This document shows positions 8,374 through 17,091 of a DNA stretch of 64,000 nucleotides, one piece after another (position 1 is the first letter of the stretch; each line of letters begins with the position of its first letter). The stretch is from Candidatus Melainabacteria bacterium (lineage in GTDB: Bacteria > Cyanobacteriota > Vampirovibrionia > Obscuribacterales > Obscuribacteraceae). The position numbers and the translations under genes were made by a program. The stretch spans positions 226-64,225 of the forward strand of contig JABDBL010000010.1 in NCBI GenBank assembly GCA_013288645.1. Reading direction: 5' to 3'. The notes under the pieces were generated by a model that was not told the origin of the DNA, searched no databases, and was given only the letters and a program-made list of their open reading frames with translations.

Positions 8374-8667
8374 ATGAAAGATAAGCCCGCAAAAAAGCCT
8401 AAAACCGACAAAACTTTCAGCCCTGCGCCTGAAGACGAACGCGAAAGTCATACATTGCTTGGTCAAGTATTGGTTGAGCTTGGCTATATAACAATTTACC
8501 AACTGGATGAAGCTTTACAGATTCAACGCGCTGAATACAAAAAGGAAGCGAAACCTTTAGGTCAAGTTTTACTCGAAATGGGTTATTGCAGCCCTAATCA
8601 GCTTATTAGAGCTATTCAAGTGCAAACAGATTATCGTCGAGCCATTGCTCGTGCACATAGTGACTAG
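8374..8667 (+). CDS. Small protein with type II secretion ATPase N-terminal-like repeats
   Basis: The 97-residue protein has a charged N-terminus of about 28 residues. Two helical repeats follow: LGQVLVELGYITIYQLDEAL (about 30-49) and LGQVLLEMGYCSPNQLIRAI (about 63-82). This (L)G-x-x-L-(V/L)-x-x-G-x-(I/C)-(T/S)-x-x-Q-L pattern is that of the N-terminal domain of GspE/PilB ATPases (MshEN/T2SSE_N), which binds c-di-GMP in some members. The ATPase part is absent, so a stand-alone adaptor or ligand-binding role is likely. It lies 59 bases ahead of the sensor gene on the same strand. Confidence 0.75.
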   Translation: MKDKPAKKPKTDKTFSPAPEDERESHTLLGQVLVELGYITIYQLDEALQIQRAEYKKEAKPLGQVLLEMGYCSPNQLIRAIQVQTDYRRAIARAHSD

Positions 8668-8726
8668 CCAAGACTCTCCCTTACAAGCTAGACTTCTAAG
8701 TTGGTGCTACAGAAAGCTAAGCTGTC

Positions 8727-11384
8727 TTGAATTTGAATAGAAAGTTAATAATACCTTTTACTGTTGTAATCCTTTTTATGGTGGCTGGTATGGCCGCTTA
8801 TGTTTTTTACTGGCAAGGCGAAGAAGGGCGTAATGTTGCCTCGCGTAAATTAGGCGCTGCTTTAGTTCAGATCAATTCGGATTTTAGTAAGATGCAGATA
8901 GCCAATCGCGATTTTGCTAATAAACTCTCACGCGACAGTGTTCTTATTGACGCTATTAATAAAAACGATCGAAGTAGTATATCTTCTCTTTTTAAAGGTG
9001 CTTCAGATGCCAGGGGATTTTCCGGTGTTTTAACTGTCTATGATGAAAACGGTAAAGTCATCTATAGCTCTGACACACCAGCGAAATTTGGTTACAGTTT
9101 GCGCGGAAAAAATAATGCTGTTGATTATGTATTTAATAATCAAGACAATTTTATTGGACCAACATATGGTCTTACTGCTGCTCAATCAATTGCCCTAAGC
9201 GCGCTCGTGCCAATTATAGCTAGCAATGGACAATGTGCTGGTCTTGTCGCAGTAAGTGAACCGATTGATGAACAGTTTTTGACTGGAGAAGCAATGAAAT
9301 TTGCTTTGCTTAGCGAGCCATTAACTGGAGTAGACTTAATCCTTTTGGGTGTACGAGACCGTAGTCAGGTTTATGCCACACCGGGCTTGCTGAGAGAAAG
9401 ACCGAATTATTTAAGAATATTGAGCGACCAAGGAGTTAAAGCCTTGCCCAATTGGCAGGAACCGGGCAGTTGGCAAATGGGCAACATGTTTAGCTGGCTT
9501 ACTAATTTATTTAATAGAAATGCTAATGTGCCTGGATTAGCTGCTGGTTTTGTTAAAGATGGACAATTTTGGCAACCATACAATTTACTTGCTGCTGCTT
9601 CCGGAGGTGGCGCCCGTGGTTTTGCTAATGGTACGGAAATCGTTGGTGTAATTCTTGCCGTGACACCCATATTCAGTCAAGGCATAAAACCTACGTATGT
9701 TATGTTGGCCTCCTGCATTATGGGGCTGGCTGCCATTTTTAGCATAGTAGCGTTAAGCACACAGCTAAATGATCAGCCCGATGGACCTGTTCTTACTTTA
9801 ACTGAGCGCCTCAATAAATGGCGTACAGACAAACGCTTGCCTCCAAACGTAAAATTAACCGGACCCTGGCGAGATTTAAGCGAACTGATTGATCAAACTT
9901 TAATAGAATGGCAAAGCACAATACAAGCTCTTAAAGTGCAGCTAAATAAAACCTCATCCACCCAAATACCAGCAATACAGCCTGAGCAAAGTCAGGCCAA
10001 CGATCAACAATTTGAAGCTCTCAACCGGCAGCTTACTAATCAGGGCCGTCAATTAAGTGAATTCTCTAGACAATTGAATCATGCTAACCAGCAAGCCGTA
10101 TTTTTGCAGCATGAATTAGAAGCTATTCTGCAAAGCACAACAGAAGGTATTCTGATCTTGGATCAATACGGCAATATTATTCACGCTAATAATATTTTCT
10201 CCAATTGGATAGGCAAGAGTGAGGGGGAAATTGCTGGACGCTTCTGTTTGGACTTAGTAAAAAGATCAGACGAAAATAGCGGAGATAGTGACTCCAATGC
10301 TTCTCGTCCATTCGTAAAGCACGAAGCCAATGCTTCTGCTTTAACCGAGAAGTTTTTCCCCGAAGGGATAATTCATAATGCTCAGTCTAATACAGCAATT
10401 GAGATTAGTATGAATTTGCAGCCAGTGACAAGCCATGATAATCGTGTGACTGGCTACATTCTTGTTGCACGCGATAAATCTTTGCGCACTGAAATTGCTG
10501 GACTAAAAATGGAAATAGTAACTATGCTAGCCCGTGCTATTCGCGGACCGCTCATACTGGCAGAAAAAGAGTGGCAAAATGTTCTTGCTAGTCAAAACGA
10601 ACTTCTAAAAGAAGTCTTGGACAAGACTCCTCCTCAACAATTGACCACTAACGTGCCAGAAGAGGTGCATATTCAATTAAATCGAGAATTGAATCAAGAG
10701 TTAAAAATGCCTGAACTAACTTTTGCCCAAAAGTTAGCTAATTTGCATTCCCGCTATAAAAGCCTTGTTGCCTCTGTAGAAAATATGCTTACTACGCACG
10801 GGCAATCCATAGGGCAACTTATACCTCTGACTGACGAAAGTGGTTTACTAAAAGCTATTGATATAGACAGCGTCTGGGGCACAGCAGAGCCAGTTAAAGA
10901 GTCATTCGTCCTTGCCAAACTGGTGGGAGAATGCTTACAAGAAACCGCTAATTTAGCTCGTGAAAAGCAATTGTTATTAGACTACAAAACATCCACCGCT
11001 TTGCCCAGTATCACCGCCGATCGTGCGCTCACTAAAAGCATTCTCAGTCCTATCGTAGAAAAGATAATTTCTATTACTGCGCCTGGTGGCAAAGTGCGGG
11101 TAGAGAGTTCTTTAAAAGGCAAAGAGATACAATTGAGCGTATCTAGCTCTGGACCAGCATTATACGAGGATGAAACAGCAGATATGTTTGCTGGCTTCGA
11201 TCAAGAAAAACATGAAGAAGAAAGTTATGGCTCACGTCTCGCCCTCTATCTAGCCCGCAATAATGCCGAGCGTATTGGGGCTAAAGTTTGGGCTCAATCG
11301 GAAACCCACGATATTGACTCTGGCGAGTCCGGACAATCTGCAAGTCAAGGCACCACGGCTTATATTGTGTTTTCGCTTGCTTAG
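8727..11384 (+). CDS. Membrane sensor with CACHE-like and PAS domains and a degenerate histidine-kinase core
   Basis: The 885-residue protein has a transmembrane helix at about 7-28 and an extracytoplasmic region of about 300 residues resembling a double CACHE domain (FSGVLTVYDENGKVIYSS). A second helix (YVMLASCIMGLAAIFSIVAL) follows, then a Gln-rich coiled coil and a PAS domain (about 465-520, STTEGILILDQYGNIIHANN). The part aligned with HisKA reads MLARAIRGPLIL, so Arg stands where the phosphoacceptor His is expected. The C-terminal part resembles HATPase_c (APGGKVRVESS, GSRLALYLARNNAERIGAKV) but lacks the N-box Asn. It therefore looks like a pseudokinase. The start is TTG at 8727 because an in-frame TAA at 8718 rules out earlier ones. 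Confidence 0.75.
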   Translation: MNLNRKLIIPFTVVILFMVAGMAAYVFYWQGEEGRNVASRKLGAALVQINSDFSKMQIANRDFANKLSRDSVLIDAINKNDRSSISSLFKGASDARGFSGVLTVYDENGKVIYSSDTPAKFGYSLRGKNNAVDYVFNNQDNFIGPTYGLTAAQSIALSALVPIIASNGQCAGLVAVSEPIDEQFLTGEAMKFALLSEPLTGVDLILLGVRDRSQVYATPGLLRERPNYLRILSDQGVKALPNWQEPGSWQMGNMFSWLTNLFNRNANVPGLAAGFVKDGQFWQPYNLLAAASGGGARGFANGTEIVGVILAVTPIFSQGIKPTYVMLASCIMGLAAIFSIVALSTQLNDQPDGPVLTLTERLNKWRTDKRLPPNVKLTGPWRDLSELIDQTLIEWQSTIQALKVQLNKTSSTQIPAIQPEQSQANDQQFEALNRQLTNQGRQLSEFSRQLNHANQQAVFLQHELEAILQSTTEGILILDQYGNIIHANNIFSNWIGKSEGEIAGRFCLDLVKRSDENSGDSDSNASRPFVKHEANASALTEKFFPEGIIHNAQSNTAIEISMNLQPVTSHDNRVTGYILVARDKSLRTEIAGLKMEIVTMLARAIRGPLILAEKEWQNVLASQNELLKEVLDKTPPQQLTTNVPEEVHIQLNRELNQELKMPELTFAQKLANLHSRYKSLVASVENMLTTHGQSIGQLIPLTDESGLLKAIDIDSVWGTAEPVKESFVLAKLVGECLQETANLAREKQLLLDYKTSTALPSITADRALTKSILSPIVEKIISITAPGGKVRVESSLKGKEIQLSVSSSGPALYEDETADMFAGFDQEKHEEESYGSRLALYLARNNAERIGAKVWAQSETHDIDSGESGQSASQGTTAYIVFSLA

Positions 11385-11456
11385 TTCTCCTCGAATCAAA
11401 ATCAATATCCTACTCATCTGGTTAAATAAGTCCATCTTCTTCGATGCTGCGTTTAT

Positions 11457-11852
11457 TTATTTTTCCCAATCTTCGGTTCGTAAACCTGATACCCGCCTAA
11501 ATTCATTTGTGTTGTGGGTAACTAAAGTTATTTTTCGCGCCTTGGCCTGCCCAGCTATTAAAACATCATACGATCCTATGGGTGTTCCCTTTGATGCTAG
11601 AGTTGCTCGTATTTCTCCTGCCTCCCGTGCGTCTTCCTTGTCGAAGCCAAGCACCGCGAAATGTAGATTATCTATGAGTGCGACATTGTGCTTTGACCGT
11701 TGACTTTTAAATGCACCATAGAAAAGCTCATGAGCCACAATAGCCGAAATGCTTATGTCGCCAGGTCTATGAAGTCGCACCCGCTTTGCTAATTTTGAAT
11801 TTTTGTCATTCAGCAAAGCAATAACAGCGTTAGCATCAAGAAGATAACGCAT
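11457..11852 (-). CDS. vapC: VapC-like PIN-domain toxin
   Basis: 131 residues with the PIN metal-binding residues in place: MRYLLDANAVIALL, the Glu in AHELFYGA, and SYDVLIAGQA followed by LVTHNTNEF near the C-terminus. The ending and the partner type are those of VapC paired with AbrB-fold VapB. Probable RNA endonuclease. Its start codon overlaps the last base of the antitoxin gene. This is the second VapBC module in the window and is not closely similar to the first. Confidence 0.9.
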   Translation of the reverse strand: MRYLLDANAVIALLNDKNSKLAKRVRLHRPGDISISAIVAHELFYGAFKSQRSKHNVALIDNLHFAVLGFDKEDAREAGEIRATLASKGTPIGSYDVLIAGQAKARKITLVTHNTNEFRRVSGLRTEDWEK

Positions 11853-12097
11853 TATTCAAATAGTTTATCCAATTCTTGGCGCTTTTGTTCTTCTGGTTGC
11901 TCAGTAACGGCTTGAATAAAATCATCGTCGAGTTTCTCCACAAGGGCATCCAACCATGACCAATCATCGGCAATAGGTTCGAGTATAACCGCGCCGCCGT
12001 GCTTACGAATGCGCACCTCGTCAGATTGGAAGCGGAAATCTTTAGGAAGCCGCACCGCCTGCGAGCGCCCAGACCAAAATACCTTTGCAGTCTCCAT
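11852..12097 (-). CDS. vapB: VapB antitoxin, AbrB-fold
   Basis: 81 residues beginning METAKVFWSGRSQAVRLPKD, the swapped-hairpin AbrB/SpoVT DNA-binding signature, and ending in an acidic tail that would neutralise the toxin. AAAGGA lies 8 bases ahead of the ATG. It is cotranscribed with vapC. Confidence 0.9.
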   Translation of the reverse strand: METAKVFWSGRSQAVRLPKDFRFQSDEVRIRKHGGAVILEPIADDWSWLDALVEKLDDDFIQAVTEQPEEQKRQELDKLFE

Positions 12098-12589
12098 TAT
12101 TAAATCCTTTGCTCAATGAGATATATCAAAAGTATACAGCTAAAAGTCTTAGCCCGCAACCGGATTTTTCGACCAAAGTTAAACAGTGAGCCCAAACGCT
12201 CTTATCTCTAGACACGATTCGGGTGTGAAAATTCACCAGATTAGCGGAGCTATGCTAGGCTGTAAAGAGACAATTTAATGTTTTAAAGTAGCTTTAAAAA
12301 TAAGCCATAAAGTAATTTTGTGTCCTAAGGTATAAGTCTTTTACCAAAGAGAATCAGGTTTTTGCATGGTTAAGACACATACATGCTTCAGTTGCTATTG
12401 GTTTAGCGGATTTGTCAGGATAGGCTGTCGTTTCGTTCGCCACCTCAGGAGGAGGATAACCCCAAAAGGGTTTAGTGCTTAAAAGACCGCTTCAGATGAC
12501 CGTTATTTGACGGCGGGGCTTGCATTGGCGCGCGCACGGTGGTTTTCCTTTCAAAACGGGTTTACGCCCAAACTTCAGAGGACGCAGAA
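12098..12589. other. Leader and intergenic region ahead of the small gene at 12590
   Basis: No supported gene. The first half is AT-rich; the last 170 bases become GC-rich and contain CCTCAGGAGGAGG and a short ACCCCAAAAGGGT hairpin, suggesting a transcribed leader. Confidence 0.4.
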
Positions 12590-12853
12590 ATGTCTTACTC
12601 GCTCACTGTCGGACTCCAAACCATTCTCTTCGTTGCCCCCGGCGACCACATCAACCTCACGAACAAACCCAGCGATGGCAGTGGGGCAATCAACTACGTT
12701 GACCCCAAAAATCCACCGTTCGGAATTTCCGGTGGCATCACCCGGGTCGGCTCTATCCTCCACATCGCCAGCGCCGATTACGGAGGCTTCGTCACCATCC
12801 TGGAGGCTCTCGGCGTGCCGATTCCCGAGCTCGGTGACGAGCAGTTCCGCTAA
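12590..12853 (+). CDS. Small protein of unknown function
   Basis: 87 residues beginning MSYSLTVGLQTILFVAPGDH, with Gly-rich beta-type stretches (GISGGITRVGSILHIASADYGG) and ending ILEALGVPIPELGDEQFR. I do not recognise a family. AGAGGA lies 7 bases ahead of the ATG; a GTG 51 bases upstream in frame is less likely. GC-rich, and followed by a strong hairpin and then the paralogue gene at 13084, so the two could share a transcript. Confidence 0.6.
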   Translation: MSYSLTVGLQTILFVAPGDHINLTNKPSDGSGAINYVDPKNPPFGISGGITRVGSILHIASADYGGFVTILEALGVPIPELGDEQFR

Positions 12854-12990
12854 ATCGTGAACGCAATCGAGAGAATAAATTCCGGCAAGTTAGTGACTAC
12901 TAGCATTGCCGACCTCCAGGGTATAGTCAACCATTGGACCCGTGGCAGCTAGCCGCTCAGCCCGCGCTTCGTCGCAACCACGTCAACCCA

Positions 12991-13022
12991 GGTCGGGGCA
13001 AGCTTCATGCTTTGTCCCGACC
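12991..13022 (+). promoter_or_regulatory. GC-rich hairpin between two accessory genes
   Basis: GGTCGGGGCAAG pairs with CTTTGTCCCGACC around CTTCATG. There is no T-tract, so it may be an attenuating or processing hairpin ahead of 13084 rather than a full terminator. Confidence 0.45.
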
Positions 13023-13083
13023 AACCCGCAGAAAGATCACAGCGAGTAAGTCAGAATAACACTTCCTTTTACGGAGACCGACA

Positions 13084-13728
13084 ATGAAAGAGATGGACTA
13101 TTTCGAAGAGGCCTTCCTCAGGGATGTGCCTCCCAAATTGACCTGGCGGCAGGGGCTGCCAGTTGCAGCTCAGATCGTGGACGAGATTGCCTTGCTTGTT
13201 AGCGAGGTCTCATTTTGTTGCTCCGAAAACCATCCCAGGGCAGCAATCCAGAGCATCGCTGAACTCTGCAGGGCATGTTGTAATGAATCCCGGCAATGGC
13301 AAGACGCCCATCGCAGCATCCCCAGTGGGTGCATGACAGAGGGCGGCACTGCTGCAGAAAGCCTTGTCGAGTACGGAGCATCCATCATTACCTCGGATCT
13401 TGCAGATGCAGCCAAAGCGCCAGGCTGGTTGGACACGATCCACACGCTCAAGCCCGGCACGGAATATCTGCAGCTCAGACCCCTGTATTTCCCCCTTCTG
13501 GTCTTGGCGCGGTCAGCCGCTTATGCTATCACGGAGGATAACAGGTCGGTGCCCTGGCCCGGCGATCATGATCAGTATCGCCGCGACCGTTCCAAAGCGG
13601 CTGCTGAGAACGTTTTACCCAGATACATCGAGCTGCTTCAACAGGGCTTACAGAAAAAGCCGCAACCGCAATACCCGCATCTGCGGGCGATGATATCAGG
13701 GCAGCATTATCGGCCCATGAAAAAATGA
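13084..13728 (+). CDS. Unknown protein, paralogue of the gene at 17092
   Basis: 214 residues of no family I recognise, but clearly related to the product of 17092-17676. Shared elements are EAFLRDVPPKLTWRQGLPVAA (EAFVKDVPQILSWRRVLPVAA there), CC...PRAAI...LC, a central GA-x-I segment, and Y...RSKAAAEN(V)LP-x-Y near the C-terminus. It is mostly helical by composition, with paired Cys (FCCSE, RACCNE) that could bind metal. GGAG lies 8 bases before the ATG. GC-rich, with its own terminator. The function is unknown and there is no signal peptide. Confidence 0.7.
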   Translation: MKEMDYFEEAFLRDVPPKLTWRQGLPVAAQIVDEIALLVSEVSFCCSENHPRAAIQSIAELCRACCNESRQWQDAHRSIPSGCMTEGGTAAESLVEYGASIITSDLADAAKAPGWLDTIHTLKPGTEYLQLRPLYFPLLVLARSAAYAITEDNRSVPWPGDHDQYRRDRSKAAAENVLPRYIELLQQGLQKKPQPQYPHLRAMISGQHYRPMKK

Positions 13729-13735
13729 GAACACC

Positions 13736-13795
13736 AGCAGTGATCGCGCGGTGGGACCGACACCACCGCCGATCCTGCTCTCATTTTTATTTTCT
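13736..13795 (+). terminator. Terminator after the 13084 gene
   Basis: GCGGTGG (13748-13754) pairs with CCACCGC (13763-13769). An outer pairing of AGCAG with CTGCT and a following CATTTTTATTTTC complete it. Confidence 0.75.
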
Positions 13796-13970
13796 AGTGC
13801 TTTTTGCTTTCTGCCTAAGCCCAGCAAGCGTTTAGGTCACTAATAACGCCCCTCAGCTAAGTTCACTCTAGGGAAAAAGCAAATTAAACTGCAAGCCAAG
13901 CCAAGCCAAGACAGCACAGTTCATTCTCTAAACAGCAGCTAAGAACATGCCTATTTAAAAACTAATTGTC

Positions 13971-14477
13971 TCAATAATCTGCTGTTGGCTTTTTTCTTTT
14001 TCCAGACTGAGTGAGCACTCTCTCAAGATTTTCTTTTATGGCTTGTAAGTCAGGGTGCGTAGCGCTTAATAACTTCTCTTTAATTTCCAGAGTTCGTCTG
14101 AACAAAGCTTCTGCTTGTTGAAAATCTTTTTTGGCTGCGTACACCATGCCTAGATTATGCAAACTAGTAGCAAAATCAAGGCTATTCTCACCGCGTATTT
14201 TTCTATAAATATCTGTTGACTTAATATATTCATTCAAAGCCAAGCCATATTTGCCTTGCAGTTGATAAGTAGCCGCTAAATTATTGAGACTTAGGGCATG
14301 TTTTTCTTTAATGCTTTGTCGTATCGCCAAATCAGCATCAACACCCAATTCTTTTTCTTGCTCTTGCAATAACTTTAAAGCTTCTAAAAAAGCTTCCTCA
14401 GCTTGTACATATCTTTTATTCGAACAAGCCTCAAGCCCGTCCTCTTGCAATTTTAACCAGTCTTTTAAATCAATCAT
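13971..14477 (-). CDS. Tetratricopeptide-repeat protein
   Basis: About 168 residues with at least three TPR-like units: AEEAFLEALKLLQEQEKELG, then ALSLNNLAATYQLQGKYGLA and SLHNLGMVYAAKKDFQQAEA, ending HPDLQAIKENLERVL. The last units resemble kinesin-light-chain-type TPRs. It is probably a cytoplasmic protein-interaction scaffold. The start is uncertain: the ATG at 14477 gives a product that begins at MIDLKDWLKLQ, and a longer frame reaches 14585. AT-leaning like the core genes. No partner is evident next to it. Confidence 0.7.
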   Translation of the reverse strand: MIDLKDWLKLQEDGLEACSNKRYVQAEEAFLEALKLLQEQEKELGVDADLAIRQSIKEKHALSLNNLAATYQLQGKYGLALNEYIKSTDIYRKIRGENSLDFATSLHNLGMVYAAKKDFQQAEALFRRTLEIKEKLLSATHPDLQAIKENLERVLTQSGKRKKPTADY

Positions 14478-14698
14478 TTTAGGCTCATTTGTCTTTGCCA
14501 CTCTTAGTTTACGCCCTTTTCGTCTTGGTCTTTTGATTATTAGAAGCCACTCTTCAATAAAGTTTGAACAACTAATTTTTATCAATTGCCAGCGGTTAGC
14601 GAACCTAGCGCAGATGAAAAGAGATGATTTAATATAGAAAAATTAGATAACGCATATCTAATTTAACGGCAAAATTGTACAATTGGCCAGTGATTGCC

Positions 14699-15859
14699 CT
14701 AAATAATACGTCCACTCCATAAGCGTTCAAGAAAAGTATGCACGGGAATGATGTCTATTGAGCAACCGTTGTGTTTGAACTGCCTAGCACGTTGCACCAA
14801 AGCAACCATATATAAAACTTTCGGATGATGTTCTTGGCAGAAGGCTATTAGTCCTTTAAGATCACTTTTATCAATTGACTGACCGATTTTTACTTCTAGC
14901 GCCACTTCACCACCGAGAATAAAATCTACTTCCAGTCCTGTCTTTGTACGCCAATAATTGATTTCAAAATCTTTTTCGTTCATGTACTTATAGGCAATTA
15001 GCTCTAGCAAAATATAATGCTCAAGACTTTTTCCTGCTGAAGATCCATTAAGCTCAGCAATTTTTTGCTTCTTTAGAAAGTTGGCTAATCCAACATCAAA
15101 CAAGTAAAATTTGGGTGTTTCGGAAATAATTTGCCGGCTCATTTGTTTTTTGTAAGGATAAATCAAATAGCCAAGGAGCGTGTCAACAATGATGTTAAAG
15201 TATTCTTTGACGGTTTTACTATCTATATGCGCTTGCCGAGCAATGTTGGCGTAATTAATCATTTCGCCATGCGAAAATCTTATTGCCTCCATAAAACGAG
15301 CAAAGGCAGGTAAGTTTCTCACTATTCCTTCTGTTTGAATTTCTAGAGTTAAGTAATCTTCCAAATATGATCTTAAAGATCTATTCGGTGATGAAGAATC
15401 ATAGTGAGAAGGCAAAGTGCCATGATTGAATATTTTCAATAAGTCAAAATCTGGCAGTTCAGGATAAGCCAATGGAAACAAATGATATTTCCATGCTCGT
15501 CCTCCTAACATATTGACCCCATGTCTTTTCAGTTTGCGCGCGCTAGAACCGCAAAGGATAAAGCGAAGATTGGTATTTTCAATTAGCCAGTGCACTTCGT
15601 CCAAAAGTGCTGGTACTTTTTGTATTTCATCAATAATGACAAGATTGGCTGGATTTTTAGTGTCTTGCAGTTCTTCGCGTAAGGTATATGGCGCACTAGT
15701 AAGGGCTAAAAATAAATCTGATTGCAAGAGATCATAATAGATTGCTTGTGGAAAAGATTTTTTTAGAAAAGTGGATTTGCCAGTTTTTCTAGCTCCCCAT
15801 AAAAAGGCTGATTGCTTTTGGGGCAGATCAATTGTCAGATAACGCTTTCGATAATCCAT
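14699..15859 (-). CDS. AAA_14/DUF4143-type ATPase
   Basis: 386 residues. The N-terminal AAA domain has Walker A (WGARKTGKSTF, about 21-31) and Walker B (LVIIDEIQKVP, about 72-82), with a sensor-like FILCGSSARK. The C-terminal half carries the winged-helix and DUF4143 region with the D-E-V-D-F-I/E-V-K core (GLEVDFILGG...ALEVKIG), a nuclease-fold signature. Such genes are widespread as single units; their role is not settled. It is preceded by a promoter embedded in a large inverted repeat. The truncated relative at 1163 has a comparable regulatory region. Confidence 0.85.
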   Translation of the reverse strand: MDYRKRYLTIDLPQKQSAFLWGARKTGKSTFLKKSFPQAIYYDLLQSDLFLALTSAPYTLREELQDTKNPANLVIIDEIQKVPALLDEVHWLIENTNLRFILCGSSARKLKRHGVNMLGGRAWKYHLFPLAYPELPDFDLLKIFNHGTLPSHYDSSSPNRSLRSYLEDYLTLEIQTEGIVRNLPAFARFMEAIRFSHGEMINYANIARQAHIDSKTVKEYFNIIVDTLLGYLIYPYKKQMSRQIISETPKFYLFDVGLANFLKKQKIAELNGSSAGKSLEHYILLELIAYKYMNEKDFEINYWRTKTGLEVDFILGGEVALEVKIGQSIDKSDLKGLIAFCQEHHPKVLYMVALVQRARQFKHNGCSIDIIPVHTFLERLWSGRII

Positions 15860-15929
15860 AACTTATAAGGAGCATACTCCATAAAAAGCTTACTTATTCG
15901 GAGTATACTCCCTATAAGTTATGTGTCAA
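15859..15929 (-). promoter_or_regulatory. Promoter and operator: 22-bp inverted repeats around the ATPase start
   Basis: On the minus strand TTGACA (15924-15929), a 16-base spacer and TATACT (15902-15907) form a strong promoter. Arms 15859-15880 and 15900-15921 form an inverted repeat matching at 20 of 22 positions, each arm holding a GGAGnATACTCC palindrome. The upstream arm covers the spacer and -10; the downstream arm reaches the start codon. Autorepression, RNA folding over the ribosome binding site, or both are plausible. Confidence 0.75.
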
Positions 15930-16026
15930 GGGGTGCTTTCCCGGTTTCGCTCTAGTGACACCCACTATTTGGCTTTTTCTTATTTTTGGTATATGCTATG
16001 TATAAACAATTTAGGAATGTCATAAG

Positions 16027-16263
16027 ATGGAAGCTCGTGTCTCTAAATGGGGAAATAGTCTTGGTTTGCGCATTCCATTGCCTATAGCCAAAGCTATTGG
16101 TTTAAGCGAAAATACTACGGTTCAATTAACAGCGAAAAATGGCGAAATTGTTGTTGCCAAAAGCAAAGCTTATAAATTAGAAGATCTTCTTGCAAAAATA
16201 ACAACTAAAAATAAACATGCTGAAACAGACACTGGCAGCGCTGTGGGTAAGGAAGATTGGTAA
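16027..16263 (+). CDS. mazE: MazE-like antitoxin
   Basis: 78 residues opening MEARVSKWGNSLGLRIPLPI, the AbrB/MazE DNA-binding hairpin, followed by VQLTAKNGEIVV and an acidic, flexible tail that would wrap the toxin. An AGGA lies 10 bases ahead. Its end overlaps the toxin start, so the pair is coupled. Confidence 0.9.
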   Translation: MEARVSKWGNSLGLRIPLPIAKAIGLSENTTVQLTAKNGEIVVAKSKAYKLEDLLAKITTKNKHAETDTGSAVGKEDW

Positions 16264-16616
16264 GTGAGAAAACGCGTAGCCATTCTAATAAGTATGCACC
16301 TGATCGCGGCGATATAGTGTGGCTCAATTTTGTTCCTCAAGCCGGGCACGAGCAAAGTGGATTTCGTCCAGCTTTGGTGCTGTCCCCGAAAAATTATAAT
16401 GAACTCGTTGGACTGGCACTTTTTTGTCCCATAACAAGCAAAATAAAAGGGTATCCCTTTGAAGTTCTTTTGCCTCATAAAAAAGAAATATCTGGCGCTA
16501 TACTGAGTGATCAGATTAAGAGTTTAGATTGGCGTGTCCGCAAAGCAAAATTCATAACCAAAGCATCCGCTCAAATCATTGAAGAAGTAATCGCGAAAGC
16601 GCGCACGCTTTTATGA
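16257..16616 (+). CDS. mazF: MazF-like endoribonuclease toxin
   Basis: 119 residues of the MazF/PemK family: DRGDIVWLNFVPQAGHEQSG, then RPALVLSP, FCPITSKIKGYPFEVLLP and ILSDQIKSLDW, all in the expected order. It cleaves single-stranded mRNA when MazE is lost. The start is probably TTG at 16257, with AAGGA just upstream inside mazE; the frame has no suitable ATG before the domain. Confidence 0.9.
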   Translation: MVSEKTRSHSNKYAPDRGDIVWLNFVPQAGHEQSGFRPALVLSPKNYNELVGLALFCPITSKIKGYPFEVLLPHKKEISGAILSDQIKSLDWRVRKAKFITKASAQIIEEVIAKARTLL

Positions 16617-16747
16617 TTCGAACCGCTTTGATATTGAGTTTTTCCATATAGGCGAACTCAAAGTTAGCGCACTTAGTGCAGATCTAAAGAAGCGATTTAA
16701 TCTTAGCAGCGAGATGAATCTTGTTTAAGCTAAGACTCTTTAGGCAT

Positions 16748-16839
16748 GTGCACAATATGTCATTGAACCCTATTCTCGGGTGATATTGATAGTAATTGAC
16801 CACTGCCAGGCTGGCAAAATAGTTGGACATATTATGCAC
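16748..16839. repeat. 92-bp element bounded by 14-bp inverted repeats
   Basis: GTGCACAATATGTC (16748-16761) and GACATATTATGCAC (16826-16839) are inverted copies with one mismatch. Inside is the palindrome TGCCAG-G-CTGGCA (16804-16816). It could be a small mobile or regulatory element; no target duplication was seen. Confidence 0.45.
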
Positions 16840-16884
16840 TTGACTTGCTCGGGCCAAAATTTATAGGTTAAAGGCAGTTCCCCC

Positions 16885-17014
16885 ATCTTACCGATAAGAT
16901 AACCCGCCGCGTCAAACAACCACATCAGCCAGACAAAATAAATCTCTTAGACCACTTCAGTGTGGCATAGACATTGTCTTGGCTGATGTGTGCTCAGTGT
17001 TGACCGCAGCGGGT
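16885..17014 (+). promoter_or_regulatory. Long structured leader ahead of the 17092 gene
   Basis: Three nested or adjacent helices. ATCTTA/TAAGAT closes 16885-16900. An outer stem pairs 16902-16915 with 17000-17014, with one mismatch and one bulge. An inner 15-bp stem pairs 16921-16936 with 16974-16990 with one bulged base, around a loop that holds CCACTTCAGTGTGG. It is a candidate cis-acting RNA or cruciform. Confidence 0.55.
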
Positions 17015-17091
17015 GGGATTGATTGACGGAAGTATTTCGTCCCCCAGCGTTAGGGGGAGATCAACCAAGATTTTCAAAAAGGACTCTAGCT

